NCBI RefSeq assembly: GCF_000612805.1
Contig: NZ_HG964405.1
Coordinates: 257,963 to 321,962, forward strand
Direction: 5' to 3'
DNA from: Bacillus ndiopicus
GTDB taxonomy: Bacteria > Bacillota > Bacilli > Bacillales_A > Planococcaceae
DNA length: 64,000 nucleotides
A program made the translations under genes and the position numbers. Shown here piece after piece: positions 9,419 to 18,138 of the stretch (the first letter of the stretch is position 1; every line of letters starts with the position of its first letter). The notes beneath the pieces were generated by a model, which had not been told where the DNA came from, ran no database searches, and saw nothing but the letters and a program-made list of their open reading frames with translations.

Positions 9419-9492
9419 TAACCATTAAATATATGAATGAAAATTTGCGGTTCAAAAGTAATGATTCGCCCAACCCTCAACAATCAAAATAA

Positions 9493-9540
9493 AGGGACTT
9501 GTTTGAAAAAAGAAAACTCTTTTTAGACAAGCCCCTCTTT
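9493..9540. terminator. Bidirectional terminator between uvrC and the yslB-like gene
   Basis: Long imperfect stem pairing GGGACTTGT...AAAAAG with CTTTTT...ACAAGCCCC, followed by TCTTTTT on the plus strand and by CCCTTTATTTT on the minus strand. It serves two convergent genes. Confidence 0.75.
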
Positions 9541-9954
9541 TTACATCTTTTCCTTTAAATCTGATTTTAAATGAAACTGAACATATTGCTTTTTGCTATT
9601 TTTCTCATCATAGCACTCCGTTAAAAAGCCAATTTGATGCTGTAATTGCTGAGCTAAAAATCCAGCTTCAAGACGGAAGCAACGGCTATCAAATTTTAAA
9701 GTATCTGGATCCCCAGTTAAAATATATGTACGGCTATCTTTTGTTTCCTTTTCCAAGGATAATGTTCCCCAACCAGCTTCTTTGAAAAAAACAGCGGCTT
9801 CTTCCATTGAGAAAAGCGGGAATTTTCGGGCTATTTCTTTACCTGACCAATATAGTACATCCTCTTCATGTTTTCCCAGTATAGAAGATAATACATAATC
9901 ACGTATAATTTCATAGCCAAACGTTGGAATCGTCTTTGTATTACCGGTTTCCAT
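9541..9954 (-). CDS. YslB-like DUF2507 protein
   Basis: Resembles B. subtilis YslB: IIRDYVLSSILGKHEEDVLY, WSGKEIARKFPLFSMEEA, FFKEAGWGTLSLEK, and FRLEAGFLAQQLQ near the end. The fold is reminiscent of V4R-like ligand-binding domains, but no function is established here. The ATG at 9954 is preceded by AAAGAGG at the right distance, giving 137 residues; the upstream open frame to 10044 has no ribosome site. In B. subtilis yslB is co-directional with sdhC; here it is inverted. Confidence 0.8.
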   Translation of the reverse strand: METGNTKTIPTFGYEIIRDYVLSSILGKHEEDVLYWSGKEIARKFPLFSMEEAAVFFKEAGWGTLSLEKETKDSRTYILTGDPDTLKFDSRCFRLEAGFLAQQLQHQIGFLTECYDEKNSKKQYVQFHLKSDLKEKM

Positions 9955-10085
9955 TAATAAAAACCTCTTTCTAAAATTTCTTATATTCATTTGAATTGTG
10001 CAAAAAAATGACAATGCGCGACAAAAATATGCATAAAGCAGCAAAAAAAATACTTAAAGAGAGATAGGAATTATCGCTAGCGACC

Positions 10086-10114
10086 TTGACGCTCTAGTAT
10101 GTTGAGAGTACAAT
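10086..10114 (+). promoter_or_regulatory. sdhCAB promoter
   Basis: TTGACG (10086-10091), 17-base spacer, TACAAT (10109-10114), about 105 bases before the sdhC start. This leaves a long 5' leader that could be regulated. Confidence 0.7.
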
Positions 10115-10223
10115 GGACATGTCATAATATTGTACCATGATGAAATGCGCAGTCAATGGACAACGTTTACAATTTCGTGACGACCTGACTAGCGTATTTT
10201 AAGTACTAAGGGGGGTAACAGTC

Positions 10224-10838
10224 TTGTCAAAAGATCGTGAGTTTTTATGGCGCCGCTTACATTCTCTATTAGGTATTATTCCAGTAGGTCTGTTCTTGGT
10301 GTTCCACTTATCTTTGAACTTCACTGCAGTTGGTGGTGAAGATGCTTACAATGGCGCAACTGGAATGATGGAGTTAGTTCCACATGCACTATTGTTAGTA
10401 ATGGAATGGGTAATCATCTATATTCCATTAATGTTCCATGCTTTCTACGGAGTGTATATTGCATTTACAGCAACGAATAATACATCACGCTTCAGTACGT
10501 TCCGTAACTGGGCATTCCGTTTGCAACGTATGACGGGTATTTTCCTAGTTGTATTTATCGCATGGCATATTTTCCAAACGCGTATCCAAAAAGCGCTTGG
10601 TGCTGAAGTTAACTATGATATGATGGCGGAAATCGTTGCATCGCCATGGATGCTTGGGTTCTACATAGTGGGTATTTTATCTGCAACATTCCACTTAGCG
10701 AACGGTATCTGGGGCTTCTTAGTGAGCTGGGGGATTACACAATCACCAAAATCACAACAAATTGCAACTTACGTAACGATGGTTATTTTCGCTATTCTTA
10801 GCATCGTTGGTGTAGCAGCTATCGTATCATTCGTTTAA
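10224..10838 (+). CDS. sdhC: Succinate dehydrogenase cytochrome b558 subunit
   Basis: Membrane anchor and diheme cytochrome of complex II, carrying electrons from SdhAB to menaquinone. 204 residues with five hydrophobic helices and conserved histidines in LWRRLHSLLGIIPVGLFLVF, FHAFYGVYIAF, FIAWHIFQTRI and SATFHLANGIWGF, the pattern of the Bacillus family. The start is TTG (MSKDREFLWRR) 8 bases after a strong AAGGGGGG site. First gene of sdhCAB. Confidence 0.96.
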   Translation: MSKDREFLWRRLHSLLGIIPVGLFLVFHLSLNFTAVGGEDAYNGATGMMELVPHALLLVMEWVIIYIPLMFHAFYGVYIAFTATNNTSRFSTFRNWAFRLQRMTGIFLVVFIAWHIFQTRIQKALGAEVNYDMMAEIVASPWMLGFYIVGILSATFHLANGIWGFLVSWGITQSPKSQQIATYVTMVIFAILSIVGVAAIVSFV

Positions 10839-10879
10839 GAGAGAAGTTTTAGCTAAAGAAAGAGGAGTGAGAAGAAATC

Positions 10880-12637
10880 ATGGCAAAAAGCAAAATCATC
10901 GTTGTGGGTGGCGGTTTAGCCGGCTTAATGGCAACGATTAAAGCTGCTGAAGCAGGCACTGAAGTTGAATTATTCTCATTAGTTCCAGTTAAACGCTCAC
11001 ACTCTGTTTGTGCGCAGGGCGGAATTAATGGTGCAGTAAATACTAAAGGTGAAGGGGATTCTCCATGGATTCACTTTGACGATACAGTATATGGTGGGGA
11101 TTTCTTAGCAAACCAACCACCAGTAAAAGCTATGTGTGATGCAGCACCTGGTATTATTCACTTAATGGACCGTATGGGTGTAATGTTCAACCGTACGCCA
11201 GAAGGCTTACTTGACTTCCGTCGTTTCGGTGGTACATTAATGCACCGTACAGCATTTGCTGGTGCAACGACTGGTCAACAATTACTTTACGCACTAGACG
11301 AGCAAGTTCGTGCACACGAAGTAGCTGGTTTAGTAACGAAATATGAGCACTGGGAATTCCTTGGTGCTGTGCTAGATGACGAAGGCGTATGTCGCGGTGT
11401 TGTAGCACAAGATTTAGTAAAAGAAGAAATTCGTGCATTCCGTGCAGATGCTGTTATTATGGCAACTGGTGGTCCTGGTATTATCTTCGGTAAAACAACA
11501 AACTCTGTTATTAACACAGGTTCTGCTGCGTCTATCGTATACCAACAAGGCGCTTCATATGCAAATGGTGAATTTATTCAAATCCACCCAACGGCGATTC
11601 CTGGTGATGATAAAAACCGTCTAATGTCTGAATCTGCTCGTGGTGAAGGTGGACGTGTTTGGACTTATAAAGATGGTAAGCCTTGGTACTTCTTAGAAGA
11701 AAAATATCCGGCATATGGTAACTTAGTACCGCGTGATATTGCAACACGTGAAATTTTTGACGTTTGTGTAAACCAAAAACTTGGTATTAACGGCGAAAAC
11801 ATGGTTTATTTAGACCTTTCTCATAAAGATCCACATGAGTTAGACGTAAAACTTGGTGGTATCATTGAAATTTATGAAAAATTCGTTGGGGATGACCCAC
11901 GTAAATTACCAATGAAAATCTTCCCAGCAGTTCACTATTCAATGGGTGGCTTATGGGTTGACTACGATCAAATGACAGAAATTCCTGGATTATTTGCTGC
12001 AGGTGAGTGTGACTTCTCACAACACGGCGCAAACCGTTTAGGTGCAAACTCATTATTATCAGCTATTTATGGCGGTATGGTTGCAGGGCCAAACGCTGTT
12101 GACTATGTAAAAGGTCTTAAAAAGCATGCTGAAGACTTACCAGAGTCTATTTTTGAAGCACGCGTAAAAGAAGAAACTGAGAAATGGGAAGCAATCCTTA
12201 AAATGGATGGCACAGAAAATGCATACTTATTGCATAAAGAGCTTGGCGAATGGATGACTGACAACATGACAGTTGTACGTCATAACGACCGCTTAGAGAA
12301 AACTTACGAGAAATTAACTGAGCTTCAACAACGTTGGGAAAAAATCAATATTAATGACACACAAAAATGGTCAAACCAAGGTGCTCACTTTACTCGTCAG
12401 TTAAAGAACATGCTTTACCTTGCAAAAGTAATGACAAAAGGTGCATTGCTACGTGATGAATCTCGTGGTGCGCACTATAAGCCAGAATTCCCTAACCGTA
12501 ACGATGAGAAATTCTTGAAAACAACAATGGCGAAATTTGACCCAGCTACTGGTGAGCCTATTATTACTTACCAAGAAGTTGACGTTTCATTAATTCCACC
12601 ACGTACACGTGACTATTCTTCGAAAGGGGATAATTAA
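10880..12637 (+). CDS. sdhA: Succinate dehydrogenase flavoprotein subunit
   Basis: Catalytic subunit oxidising succinate to fumarate. The Rossmann motif VVGGGLAGLMA is at the N terminus, followed by KRSHSVCAQGGINGAVN, whose histidine (residue 41) is the covalent-FAD attachment site. HPTAIPG, SESARGEGGRVW and HYSMGGLWVDYDQ form the active site and capping domain, and the C-terminal helix domain is complete. 585 residues. Its stop codon overlaps the first base of the sdhB start. Confidence 0.97.
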   Translation: MAKSKIIVVGGGLAGLMATIKAAEAGTEVELFSLVPVKRSHSVCAQGGINGAVNTKGEGDSPWIHFDDTVYGGDFLANQPPVKAMCDAAPGIIHLMDRMGVMFNRTPEGLLDFRRFGGTLMHRTAFAGATTGQQLLYALDEQVRAHEVAGLVTKYEHWEFLGAVLDDEGVCRGVVAQDLVKEEIRAFRADAVIMATGGPGIIFGKTTNSVINTGSAASIVYQQGASYANGEFIQIHPTAIPGDDKNRLMSESARGEGGRVWTYKDGKPWYFLEEKYPAYGNLVPRDIATREIFDVCVNQKLGINGENMVYLDLSHKDPHELDVKLGGIIEIYEKFVGDDPRKLPMKIFPAVHYSMGGLWVDYDQMTEIPGLFAAGECDFSQHGANRLGANSLLSAIYGGMVAGPNAVDYVKGLKKHAEDLPESIFEARVKEETEKWEAILKMDGTENAYLLHKELGEWMTDNMTVVRHNDRLEKTYEKLTELQQRWEKININDTQKWSNQGAHFTRQLKNMLYLAKVMTKGALLRDESRGAHYKPEFPNRNDEKFLKTTMAKFDPATGEPIITYQEVDVSLIPPRTRDYSSKGDN

Positions 12638-13416
12638 TGATGGAAGCAGTAAACACTGGTAAAACGGTTGAACTGATTATTGTCCGTCAAGATACGGAAA
12701 ATGGTCAAACACGTGAAGAAAAATTTAGCGTACCTTACCGTCCTGGTATGAACGTTATCTCTGCTTTAATGCATATTCAAAAATATCCTGTAACAGCTGA
12801 TGGCAAACAAACAACTCCTGTTACTTGGGATATGAACTGTTTAGAGGAAGTTTGTGGTGCATGTTCGATGGTTATTAACGGTCGTCCACAGCAATCTTGC
12901 TCAGCATTAGTAGATAAATTAACACAACCAATTCGTTTAGAGCCAATGAAAACTTTCCCTGTTGTTCGCGACTTACAAGTTGACCGTAGCCGCATGTTCA
13001 ACGCCTTGAAAAAGGTAAAAGCGTGGGTTCCAATCGATGGTACTTATGATTTAGGTGAAGGTCCACGTATGCCAGAGCGCAAACGTCAATGGGCCTACGA
13101 ATTATCAAAATGTATGACATGTGGTGTATGTATGGAAGCATGTCCAAACGTATCTGAAAAAGCTTCATTTATTGGACCAGCACCATTATCACAAGTTCGT
13201 TTATTCAACACACACCCAACAGGTGCAATGAATAAAGACGAGCGTTTAGCTGCAATTATGGGAGACGGCGGTTTAGCTAACTGCGGTAACTCACAAAACT
13301 GTGTAGCTGCATGTCCAAAAGGTATTCCTTTAACAACTTCAATCGCTGCTCTTAACCGCGCTGCGACTGTTCAAATGTTTAAAAACTTCTTCGGTTCTGA
13401 CCATATGGTAGACTAA
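12637..13416 (+). CDS. sdhB: Succinate dehydrogenase iron-sulfur subunit
   Basis: Relays electrons from SdhA to SdhC. The [2Fe-2S] cysteines lie in NCLEEVCGACSMVINGRPQQ and the C-terminal clusters in CMTCGVCMEACPNV and CGNSQNCVAACPKGIP. 259 residues. The start could be either of two consecutive ATG codons (12637 or 12640) after GAAAGGGGA; the first overlaps the sdhA stop, implying coupling. Confidence 0.97.
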   Translation: MMEAVNTGKTVELIIVRQDTENGQTREEKFSVPYRPGMNVISALMHIQKYPVTADGKQTTPVTWDMNCLEEVCGACSMVINGRPQQSCSALVDKLTQPIRLEPMKTFPVVRDLQVDRSRMFNALKKVKAWVPIDGTYDLGEGPRMPERKRQWAYELSKCMTCGVCMEACPNVSEKASFIGPAPLSQVRLFNTHPTGAMNKDERLAAIMGDGGLANCGNSQNCVAACPKGIPLTTSIAALNRAATVQMFKNFFGSDHMVD

Positions 13417-13421
13417 TAATT

Positions 13422-13464
13422 AAGGGCATTAGGAAAATGAAAACTTTCCTAATGCCCTTTTTAT
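13422..13464 (+). terminator. Terminator of sdhCAB
   Basis: Perfect 15-base stem AAGGGCATTAGGAAA / TTTCCTAATGCCCTT with an 8-base loop, followed by TTTAT. Confidence 0.9.
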
Positions 13465-13590
13465 CTTGATTTAGCAATTTTTTTGCGACGAGTAACCGCA
13501 GGGGCACAGATGTTTTTTGCGTGATGAATTTATACCAAAGACTCCCACCTCCATAGATGGAGAGCCTGAAGAAACCTAAACTAAAGTTAA
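13465..13590. repeat. Structured inverted-repeat-ended element, copy A
   Basis: Shorter, opposite-orientation relative of the element at 17262-17435. Shared parts: the end sequence CTTGATTTAGCAA (TTGATTCAGCAAAT in the other copy), the internal block GAGTAACCGCAGG (13490-13502), a CTCCAT/ATGGAG hairpin where the other copy has CCACTT/AAGTGG, and the terminal AAGTTAA. No open reading frame. Confidence 0.55.
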
Positions 13591-13631
13591 CTGAGTTGTA
13601 ATTGATGTTTAGGGAGTTACTCATTGTATGT

Positions 13632-13655
13632 TATAATGAATGAGTATTCATTATA
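13632..13655. promoter_or_regulatory. Palindromic operator and -10 box upstream of the thioesterase gene
   Basis: TATAATGAAT GAGT ATTCATTATA is a perfect 10-base inverted repeat. Its core TGAATGAGTATTCATT resembles the FadR operator at 1960-1979 with one or two changes, and its left end is itself a perfect TATAAT -10 box. A repressor bound here would block initiation of the thioesterase gene at 13683. No good -35 is visible. Confidence 0.6.
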
Positions 13656-13682
13656 CACATTAGACAGCAGGGGGGATTTTTA

Positions 13683-14129
13683 ATGCGTGCAGCATATATT
13701 GAAAATGCAGAACAATGGATGGAAGAATTTCAATTCTCGGTTGAGGTAAAAGTACGTTTTAGTGAAACAGATATGTATGGACATTTAAACAATACAGTGC
13801 CATTTACTTATTTTGAAATGGCGCGTATCGAATATTTAAAATCGCTTGGTTTAATGACAGATTGGACATCTCCAAATAGTGAAACAATTCCTGTCGTTGC
13901 CGATTTACAGTGTGATTTTTTACAGCAAGTATTTTTTGATGAGAGCTTACGGATTTTTGTAAAAGCTGCGAAAATAGGCTCTAGCTCTGTTGATGTTCAC
14001 TATTTAGCAAAAAACGGAGATAATCTACCCGTTTTTACAGGACGAGGCACAATCGTGCAAATAAACCGTCAAACAGGCAAAGCACAAGCTTGGTCCGAGC
14101 ATACAAAGCAACTAATGCTTGCTAAGTAG
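13683..14129 (+). CDS. Acyl-CoA thioesterase, 4HBT hot-dog family (YsmA-like)
   Basis: Hot-dog-fold thioesterase that hydrolyses acyl-CoA. The family signature is near the N terminus: VKVRFSETDMYGHLNNTVPF, with the catalytic Asp in ETDMYGHLNN, then YFEMARIEYLKSLGL. 148 residues, close to B. subtilis YsmA, with which it shares position upstream of gerE. The ATG is 7 bases after GCAGGGGGG. A FadR-like palindrome overlaps its promoter, suggesting co-control with beta-oxidation. Confidence 0.85.
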   Translation: MRAAYIENAEQWMEEFQFSVEVKVRFSETDMYGHLNNTVPFTYFEMARIEYLKSLGLMTDWTSPNSETIPVVADLQCDFLQQVFFDESLRIFVKAAKIGSSSVDVHYLAKNGDNLPVFTGRGTIVQINRQTGKAQAWSEHTKQLMLAK

Positions 14130-14198
14130 TGAAATCGCCCTCACCGTAATGCCCCTGTTCACATATTTTACAAAGAACAGGATAGGAGGGTGTATAAT

Positions 14199-14426
14199 AT
14201 GGGTAACTCGCAATCGCGCTTGTTATTGACAAAACGAGAGCGTGAAATATTTCAACTACTAATCGAAGACTATTCGACAAAAGAAATTTCGGAAAAACTT
14301 GGCATTAGTGAAAAAACTGTTCGCAATCACATTTCAAATACGATACAAAAATTAGGGGTTTCAAGCAGGACCCAAGCATTAATTGAATTGTTGCGACTAC
14401 AAGAATTAAAGTTAAATGGAACGTAA
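14199..14426 (+). CDS. gerE: Spore-coat transcription regulator GerE
   Basis: LuxR-type DNA-binding protein that modulates sigma-K-dependent coat genes late in the mother cell. Almost the whole protein is one helix-turn-helix domain: LLTKREREIFQLLIEDYSTK, then EISEKLGISEKTVRNHISNT and IQKLGVSSRTQALIELLRLQ, as in B. subtilis GerE. The ATG at 14199 follows AGGAGGG; the in-frame GTG at 14190 overlaps that site. 75 residues. Its neighbours (thioesterase, MarR protein, murI) match B. subtilis order. Confidence 0.94.
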   Translation: MGNSQSRLLLTKREREIFQLLIEDYSTKEISEKLGISEKTVRNHISNTIQKLGVSSRTQALIELLRLQELKLNGT

Positions 14427-14493
14427 GCTTGCTATTTTTCAAAAAAAACCTCAAAATAGAGCTATGAATTGTTGTTAGGAGTGATCTTATAAA

Positions 14494-14937
14494 ATGCATA
14501 ATAACGAAAAACATAGTGCTGACTCTATTGCTATTATAGAAAAAGAACTACGATTTATTTCACACTTAGTTAAACAAAAAGGTCGCGAAATTTTAAGTAA
14601 CTATACAATAACACCTCCGCAATTTGTAGCGCTACAATGGTTGCAAGAAGCAGGCGATATGACAATTGGCGATTTATCGACAAAAATGTACTTAGCTTTT
14701 AGTACCACGACAGATTTAGTAGACCGAATGGAAAAAACAAAACTCGTACAACGTGTCCGAGATGAACAAGATCGGCGTGTTGTGCGCATTCATTTACTGC
14801 CTGAAGGAGAACGAATCATTCAAGAAGTAATTGAACAGCGACGACATTATTTACGAAATATTATGGATGATTTTGATGCAGAAGAAGCAACAGATTTAGT
14901 ACGACTTTTAAAGAAACTACATGTACAAATGAAATAG
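14494..14937 (+). CDS. MarR-family transcriptional regulator (YsmB-like)
   Basis: Winged-helix dimeric regulator, 147 residues. The recognition region is MTIGDLSTKMYLAFSTTTDL followed by VDRMEKTKLVQRVRDEQDRR and VVRIHLLPEGERI, the standard MarR wing. It lies between gerE and racE as ysmB does in B. subtilis; 16 bases separate it from murI. The ligand is unknown. Confidence 0.88.
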   Translation: MHNNEKHSADSIAIIEKELRFISHLVKQKGREILSNYTITPPQFVALQWLQEAGDMTIGDLSTKMYLAFSTTTDLVDRMEKTKLVQRVRDEQDRRVVRIHLLPEGERIIQEVIEQRRHYLRNIMDDFDAEEATDLVRLLKKLHVQMK

Positions 14938-14953
14938 GATTGAGGCGGTTTAT

Positions 14954-15748
14954 ATGGATGCCCCTATAGGTGTAATTGATTCGGGCGTTGGTGGACTTAC
15001 AGTCGCAAAGGCTATCATGAAGCTGCTCCCGAACGAAATCATTTACTATATTGGCGATACTGCTAGATGCCCATATGGACCACGGACAGAACAAGAAGTG
15101 CGCCAATTTACGTGGCAAATGGTAAAAGCTTTAGAAAAAATGAATATTAAAATGCTAGTTGTTGCTTGTAATACAGCAACAGCAGTATCTTTGGAAAGCT
15201 TGCAAAGAAAAATGTCGATACCAGTTGTTGGCGTAATCAATGCAGGTGCACGTGCTGCGATTAAAAAAACGAAGCGTAATGAGGTAGTAGTACTTGCTAC
15301 AGAGGGCACGGTAAAAAGTGCCGCATATGAAAAAGCATTGTACTCACTATCAACAAAAGTGAAAGTAATTCCGCTCGCTTGCCCTACATTTGTTCCGCTT
15401 GTGGAAAGTGGCGAATATGAAGGTCCATTCTCATATGATTTAGTCGCAAGCGGCTTGAAAACAATTAAGGATGCGAGCTTTGATACGGTTATTTTAGGCT
15501 GTACACATTATCCAATTATACAAAAGCAAATTGAGGCAGCTGTAGGAGCAGGCGTACATGTTGTATCGTCAGCAGAGGAAACAGCTAGCCATGTGTTGGA
15601 AACCTTATCTTATCATCAGCAATTGCGTATAAATGATATGGCGCCACAGCATGTCTTTTTTGCGTCGGGCTCGGTGCCAATTTTCCGCTCAATAGCTGAG
15701 CGATGGCTAGAGCAACAAAATTTAACAATTCAACGTATTAAATTTTAA
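14954..15748 (+). CDS. racE: Glutamate racemase
   Basis: Interconverts L- and D-glutamate for peptidoglycan and, in bacilli, possible poly-glutamate. The two catalytic cysteines are in VVACNTATAVSLES and ILGCTHYPII; the N-terminal IGVIDSGVGGLTVAKAI and IYYIGDTARCPYGPR are family hallmarks. 264 residues. In B. subtilis gerM follows racE, but here a terminator and then rph follow directly. Confidence 0.95.
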   Translation: MDAPIGVIDSGVGGLTVAKAIMKLLPNEIIYYIGDTARCPYGPRTEQEVRQFTWQMVKALEKMNIKMLVVACNTATAVSLESLQRKMSIPVVGVINAGARAAIKKTKRNEVVVLATEGTVKSAAYEKALYSLSTKVKVIPLACPTFVPLVESGEYEGPFSYDLVASGLKTIKDASFDTVILGCTHYPIIQKQIEAAVGAGVHVVSSAEETASHVLETLSYHQQLRINDMAPQHVFFASGSVPIFRSIAERWLEQQNLTIQRIKF

Positions 15749-15754
15749 AAATTG

Positions 15755-15795
15755 GAGCTGCAAGGGAGGTTGGTTTTTCCTTGTGGCTCTTTTTT
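15755..15795 (+). terminator. Terminator of racE
   Basis: GAGCTGCAAGG (15755-15765) pairs with CCTTGTGGCTC (15779-15789), followed by six T residues. Confidence 0.8.
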
Positions 15796-15910
15796 ATTTT
15801 GATGTAGTAGGTGTCTCGAAATAATTTTTCAGATACCCCTTACTATTTACTACTTTTTTGAGTACATAATGTATGGTAAGATTAGTGCGCGAAAGAAAAG
15901 GAGGATTTTC

Positions 15911-16666
15911 ATGACTAGATATGATGAAAGGGCGGTACATGAACTTCGCCAAGTCCATATTGATACAAACTATTTAATGCATCCAGAAGGCTCTGTACTA
16001 ATTACTGTAGGAAATACGAAAGTAATTTGTACAGCAACGATAGAAGATAAAGTGCCAGGCTTTTTAAGAGGGCAGGGAAAAGGCTGGATTACTGCAGAAT
16101 ATTCAATGCTTCCTAGAGCCACAGCACAGCGCACACAGCGTGAATCAGCGCGTGGGAAGGTAAATGGTCGTACAATGGAAATACAGCGCCTAATTGGGCG
16201 TGCATTACGTGCTGTTGTCGATTTGCAAGCATTAGGAGAAAAGACGGTATGGATTGATTGCGACGTCATTCAAGCAGATGGTGGCACACGTACAGCATCT
16301 ATCACAGGGGCTTTTGTTGCAATGGCACAGGCAATTGCTAAATTAGCAGAAGAAAAGCCATTTGAAAATTTCCCAATAATAGATTATTTAGCAGCAACGA
16401 GCGTTGGTATTGTCGAAGAAATTGGCGCCGTAGTAGACTTAAACTATGTTGAGGATGTTGCAGCACTAGTTGATATGAACATTGTGATGACAGGGGCAGG
16501 ACGCTTTGTAGAAGTGCAAGGCACAGGTGAGGAAGCAACGTTTTCTCGCGCGGAATTAAATGAATTATTAGCATTAGGTGAGGTAGGCATCCAAGAGCTT
16601 ATTACGCATCAAAAAGAAGCGTTAGGTACTATTGCTACATTGATTGATAATAGAAAGGAAGCGTAG
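15911..16666 (+). CDS. rph: Ribonuclease PH
   Basis: Phosphorolytic 3'-5' exoribonuclease that trims tRNA 3' ends. Hallmarks: [60 protein letters not shown], and [20 protein letters not shown]. The ATG at 15911 follows AAAGGAGG; the upstream in-frame ATG at 15869 lacks a ribosome site. 251 residues. It is 5 bases from rdgB, so the two are surely co-transcribed. Confidence 0.95.
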   Translation: MTRYDERAVHELRQVHIDTNYLMHPEGSVLITVGNTKVICTATIEDKVPGFLRGQGKGWITAEYSMLPRATAQRTQRESARGKVNGRTMEIQRLIGRALRAVVDLQALGEKTVWIDCDVIQADGGTRTASITGAFVAMAQAIAKLAEEKPFENFPIIDYLAATSVGIVEEIGAVVDLNYVEDVAALVDMNIVMTGAGRFVEVQGTGEEATFSRAELNELLALGEVGIQELITHQKEALGTIATLIDNRKEA

Positions 16667-16671
16667 TAAAT

Positions 16672-17265
16672 ATGACGAAGCAAGTAGTAATTGCGACGAA
16701 GAACAAAGGTAAAGCGAAGGATTTCGAAGCATTGTTCACGCCACTAGGTTACGAAGTGTTAACAATGTTTGATGTAGCACCTGATATGGAAATCGAAGAA
16801 ACAGGTACAACATTTGAAGAGAATGCGATATTAAAGGCAGAAGCACTTGCAACGTCGCTTCAGATGCTCGTTATTGCAGATGATAGTGGTTTAGCAGTCG
16901 ATGCATTAAACGGCGAACCAGGTGTCTATTCTGCGCGCTATGCAGGTGATCACGATGACGAGGCGAATATTGTAAAAGTGTTAGAAAAGCTTCAAGGTGT
17001 GCCTGAAGAACAGCGTACAGCTCGTTTCTGCTGTGCACTAGCAGTGGCTGGGCCCAAACTAAAAACTTATACAGTTTTCGGCACTTGTGAAGGTGTCATT
17101 TTACAAGAAAAGCGTGGTACGAACGGCTTTGGCTATGATCCAATTTTTTATGTACCAAATCTACAGCGTGCAATGGCAGAGCTTTCTCCTGAAGAAAAAG
17201 GTGCCATTTCCCATCGCGGTAACGCTATTCGTAAATTAGCGGATGTACTTCCAACATTAATTTAA
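16672..17265 (+). CDS. rdgB: XTP/dITP pyrophosphatase (RdgB/HAM1)
   Basis: House-cleaning NTPase that removes non-canonical purine nucleotides. Motifs: [55 protein letters not shown], and [14 protein letters not shown]. 197 residues. Its TAA stop codon lies within the left end of the inverted-repeat element that starts at 17262, so the element abuts or captures the gene end. Confidence 0.94.
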   Translation: MTKQVVIATKNKGKAKDFEALFTPLGYEVLTMFDVAPDMEIEETGTTFEENAILKAEALATSLQMLVIADDSGLAVDALNGEPGVYSARYAGDHDDEANIVKVLEKLQGVPEEQRTARFCCALAVAGPKLKTYTVFGTCEGVILQEKRGTNGFGYDPIFYVPNLQRAMAELSPEEKGAISHRGNAIRKLADVLPTLI

Positions 17266-17435
17266 CTTGATTCAGCAAATGTTTGTTGTATCGAAAGCGA
17301 AGCTCAGATACAGAAGTCCGCCACTTCTATAAGTGGGGGGATGAATGCTGGGAAAGCAACTTAATCAGAGGGGGTGCCAAACTCCCCTGCTCCTGCGGTT
17401 ACTCGCCACAGGAGAGATTTGCTGATTCAAGTTAA
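17262..17435. repeat. Structured inverted-repeat-ended element, copy B
   Basis: Bounded by TTAACTTGATTCAGCAAAT (17262-17280) and ATTTGCTGATTCAAGTTAA (17417-17435), which pair at 18 of 19 positions. Inside are several hairpins: CCACTT/AAGTGG (17321-17336) in a G-rich context, GGGG...CCCC near 17371-17387, and CTCCTG...CAGGAG near 17391-17414. No protein is encoded. The right-end-like hairpin recalls IS200/IS605-derived non-autonomous elements, but that link is inference. Confidence 0.6.
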
Positions 17436-17527
17436 GCCTCCGGCGGATGTCACAGATTTTGAAGGGGAATTTTCGAGCGAACTCGAAAAAATCTGGACGC
17501 AATCACGCCGAGGCGTGATTGATTTAG
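17436..17527. repeat. Hairpin-rich segment upstream of ysnB
   Basis: Three nested or adjacent stems: AGATTTT...AAAATCT enclosing TTTTCGAG-cgaa-CTCGAAAA, then a perfect AATCACGCC-ga-GGCGTGATT at 17500-17520. It ends about 20 bases before the ysnB ribosome site. It resembles interspersed sequences I associate with Lysinibacillus genomes, which I cannot verify here. Confidence 0.5.
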
Positions 17528-17548
17528 AATGAAAAGGAGGCAGTAAAT

Positions 17549-18052
17549 ATGAAAATCCTAGTAATGAGCGATACGCATGGTGATGCAGAAGTAATTCAAC
17601 ATGTCCGTAACCAACATGGAGACAGTGATGTGTTGATTCACTGCGGAGATAGTGAGCTTTCATATGAGCATCCTCATTTGGCAAATATGGTTCGAGTACG
17701 TGGCAATTGCGATTACACGGACAACCGTTTCCCTGATGAGCAAGTTGTGTCGCATGGAGATGTAAAAATTTTTGTAACGCATGGACATTTATTTCAAGTC
17801 AAATCATCACTACTAACATTATCCTATCGTGCCAAGGAGCTTGGCGTGAATATTTGCTGCTTCGGTCATTCCCATTTACTTGGCGCCGAAATGATTGATG
17901 GTATTCTATTTATCAACCCAGGTAGCCTATTAATGCCAAGAGGGCGCCGAGAGCAAAGCTATATCGTCGTGAAAGTAGAAAATACAAAGTACATTGTGGA
18001 GTGTTTTACTCGCCAAGGTGAGCTTTTAGAAACAATACAATTTAAACATTAA
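17549..18052 (+). CDS. Metallophosphoesterase, YfcE/MJ0936 family (YsnB)
   Basis: Calcineurin-like phosphodiesterase. Metal ligands are visible in order: MSDTHGDAE (Asp and His), IHCGDSELSYE, VRGNCDYTDNRFPDE (the GNCD motif), VTHGHLFQVK, and CFGHSHLL. 167 residues. The substrate is not known; relatives hydrolyse bis-p-nitrophenyl phosphate-like diesters. The AAAGGAGG site is 8 bases upstream. It follows rdgB as ysnB does in B. subtilis. Confidence 0.9.
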   Translation: MKILVMSDTHGDAEVIQHVRNQHGDSDVLIHCGDSELSYEHPHLANMVRVRGNCDYTDNRFPDEQVVSHGDVKIFVTHGHLFQVKSSLLTLSYRAKELGVNICCFGHSHLLGAEMIDGILFINPGSLLMPRGRREQSYIVVKVENTKYIVECFTRQGELLETIQFKH

Positions 18053-18138
18053 TAATTTTAAAAATAGTATTGACTTTGTGTCGTTTTATTCATATAATAA
18101 ATATTGTCTTTAATACCAGTTATGTTATTAAAGCAATT

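Noticed and set aside
10115-10223. Riboswitch in the long sdhC leader
   Set aside because: No recognised aptamer and no terminator or masking stem; left as an untranslated leader.
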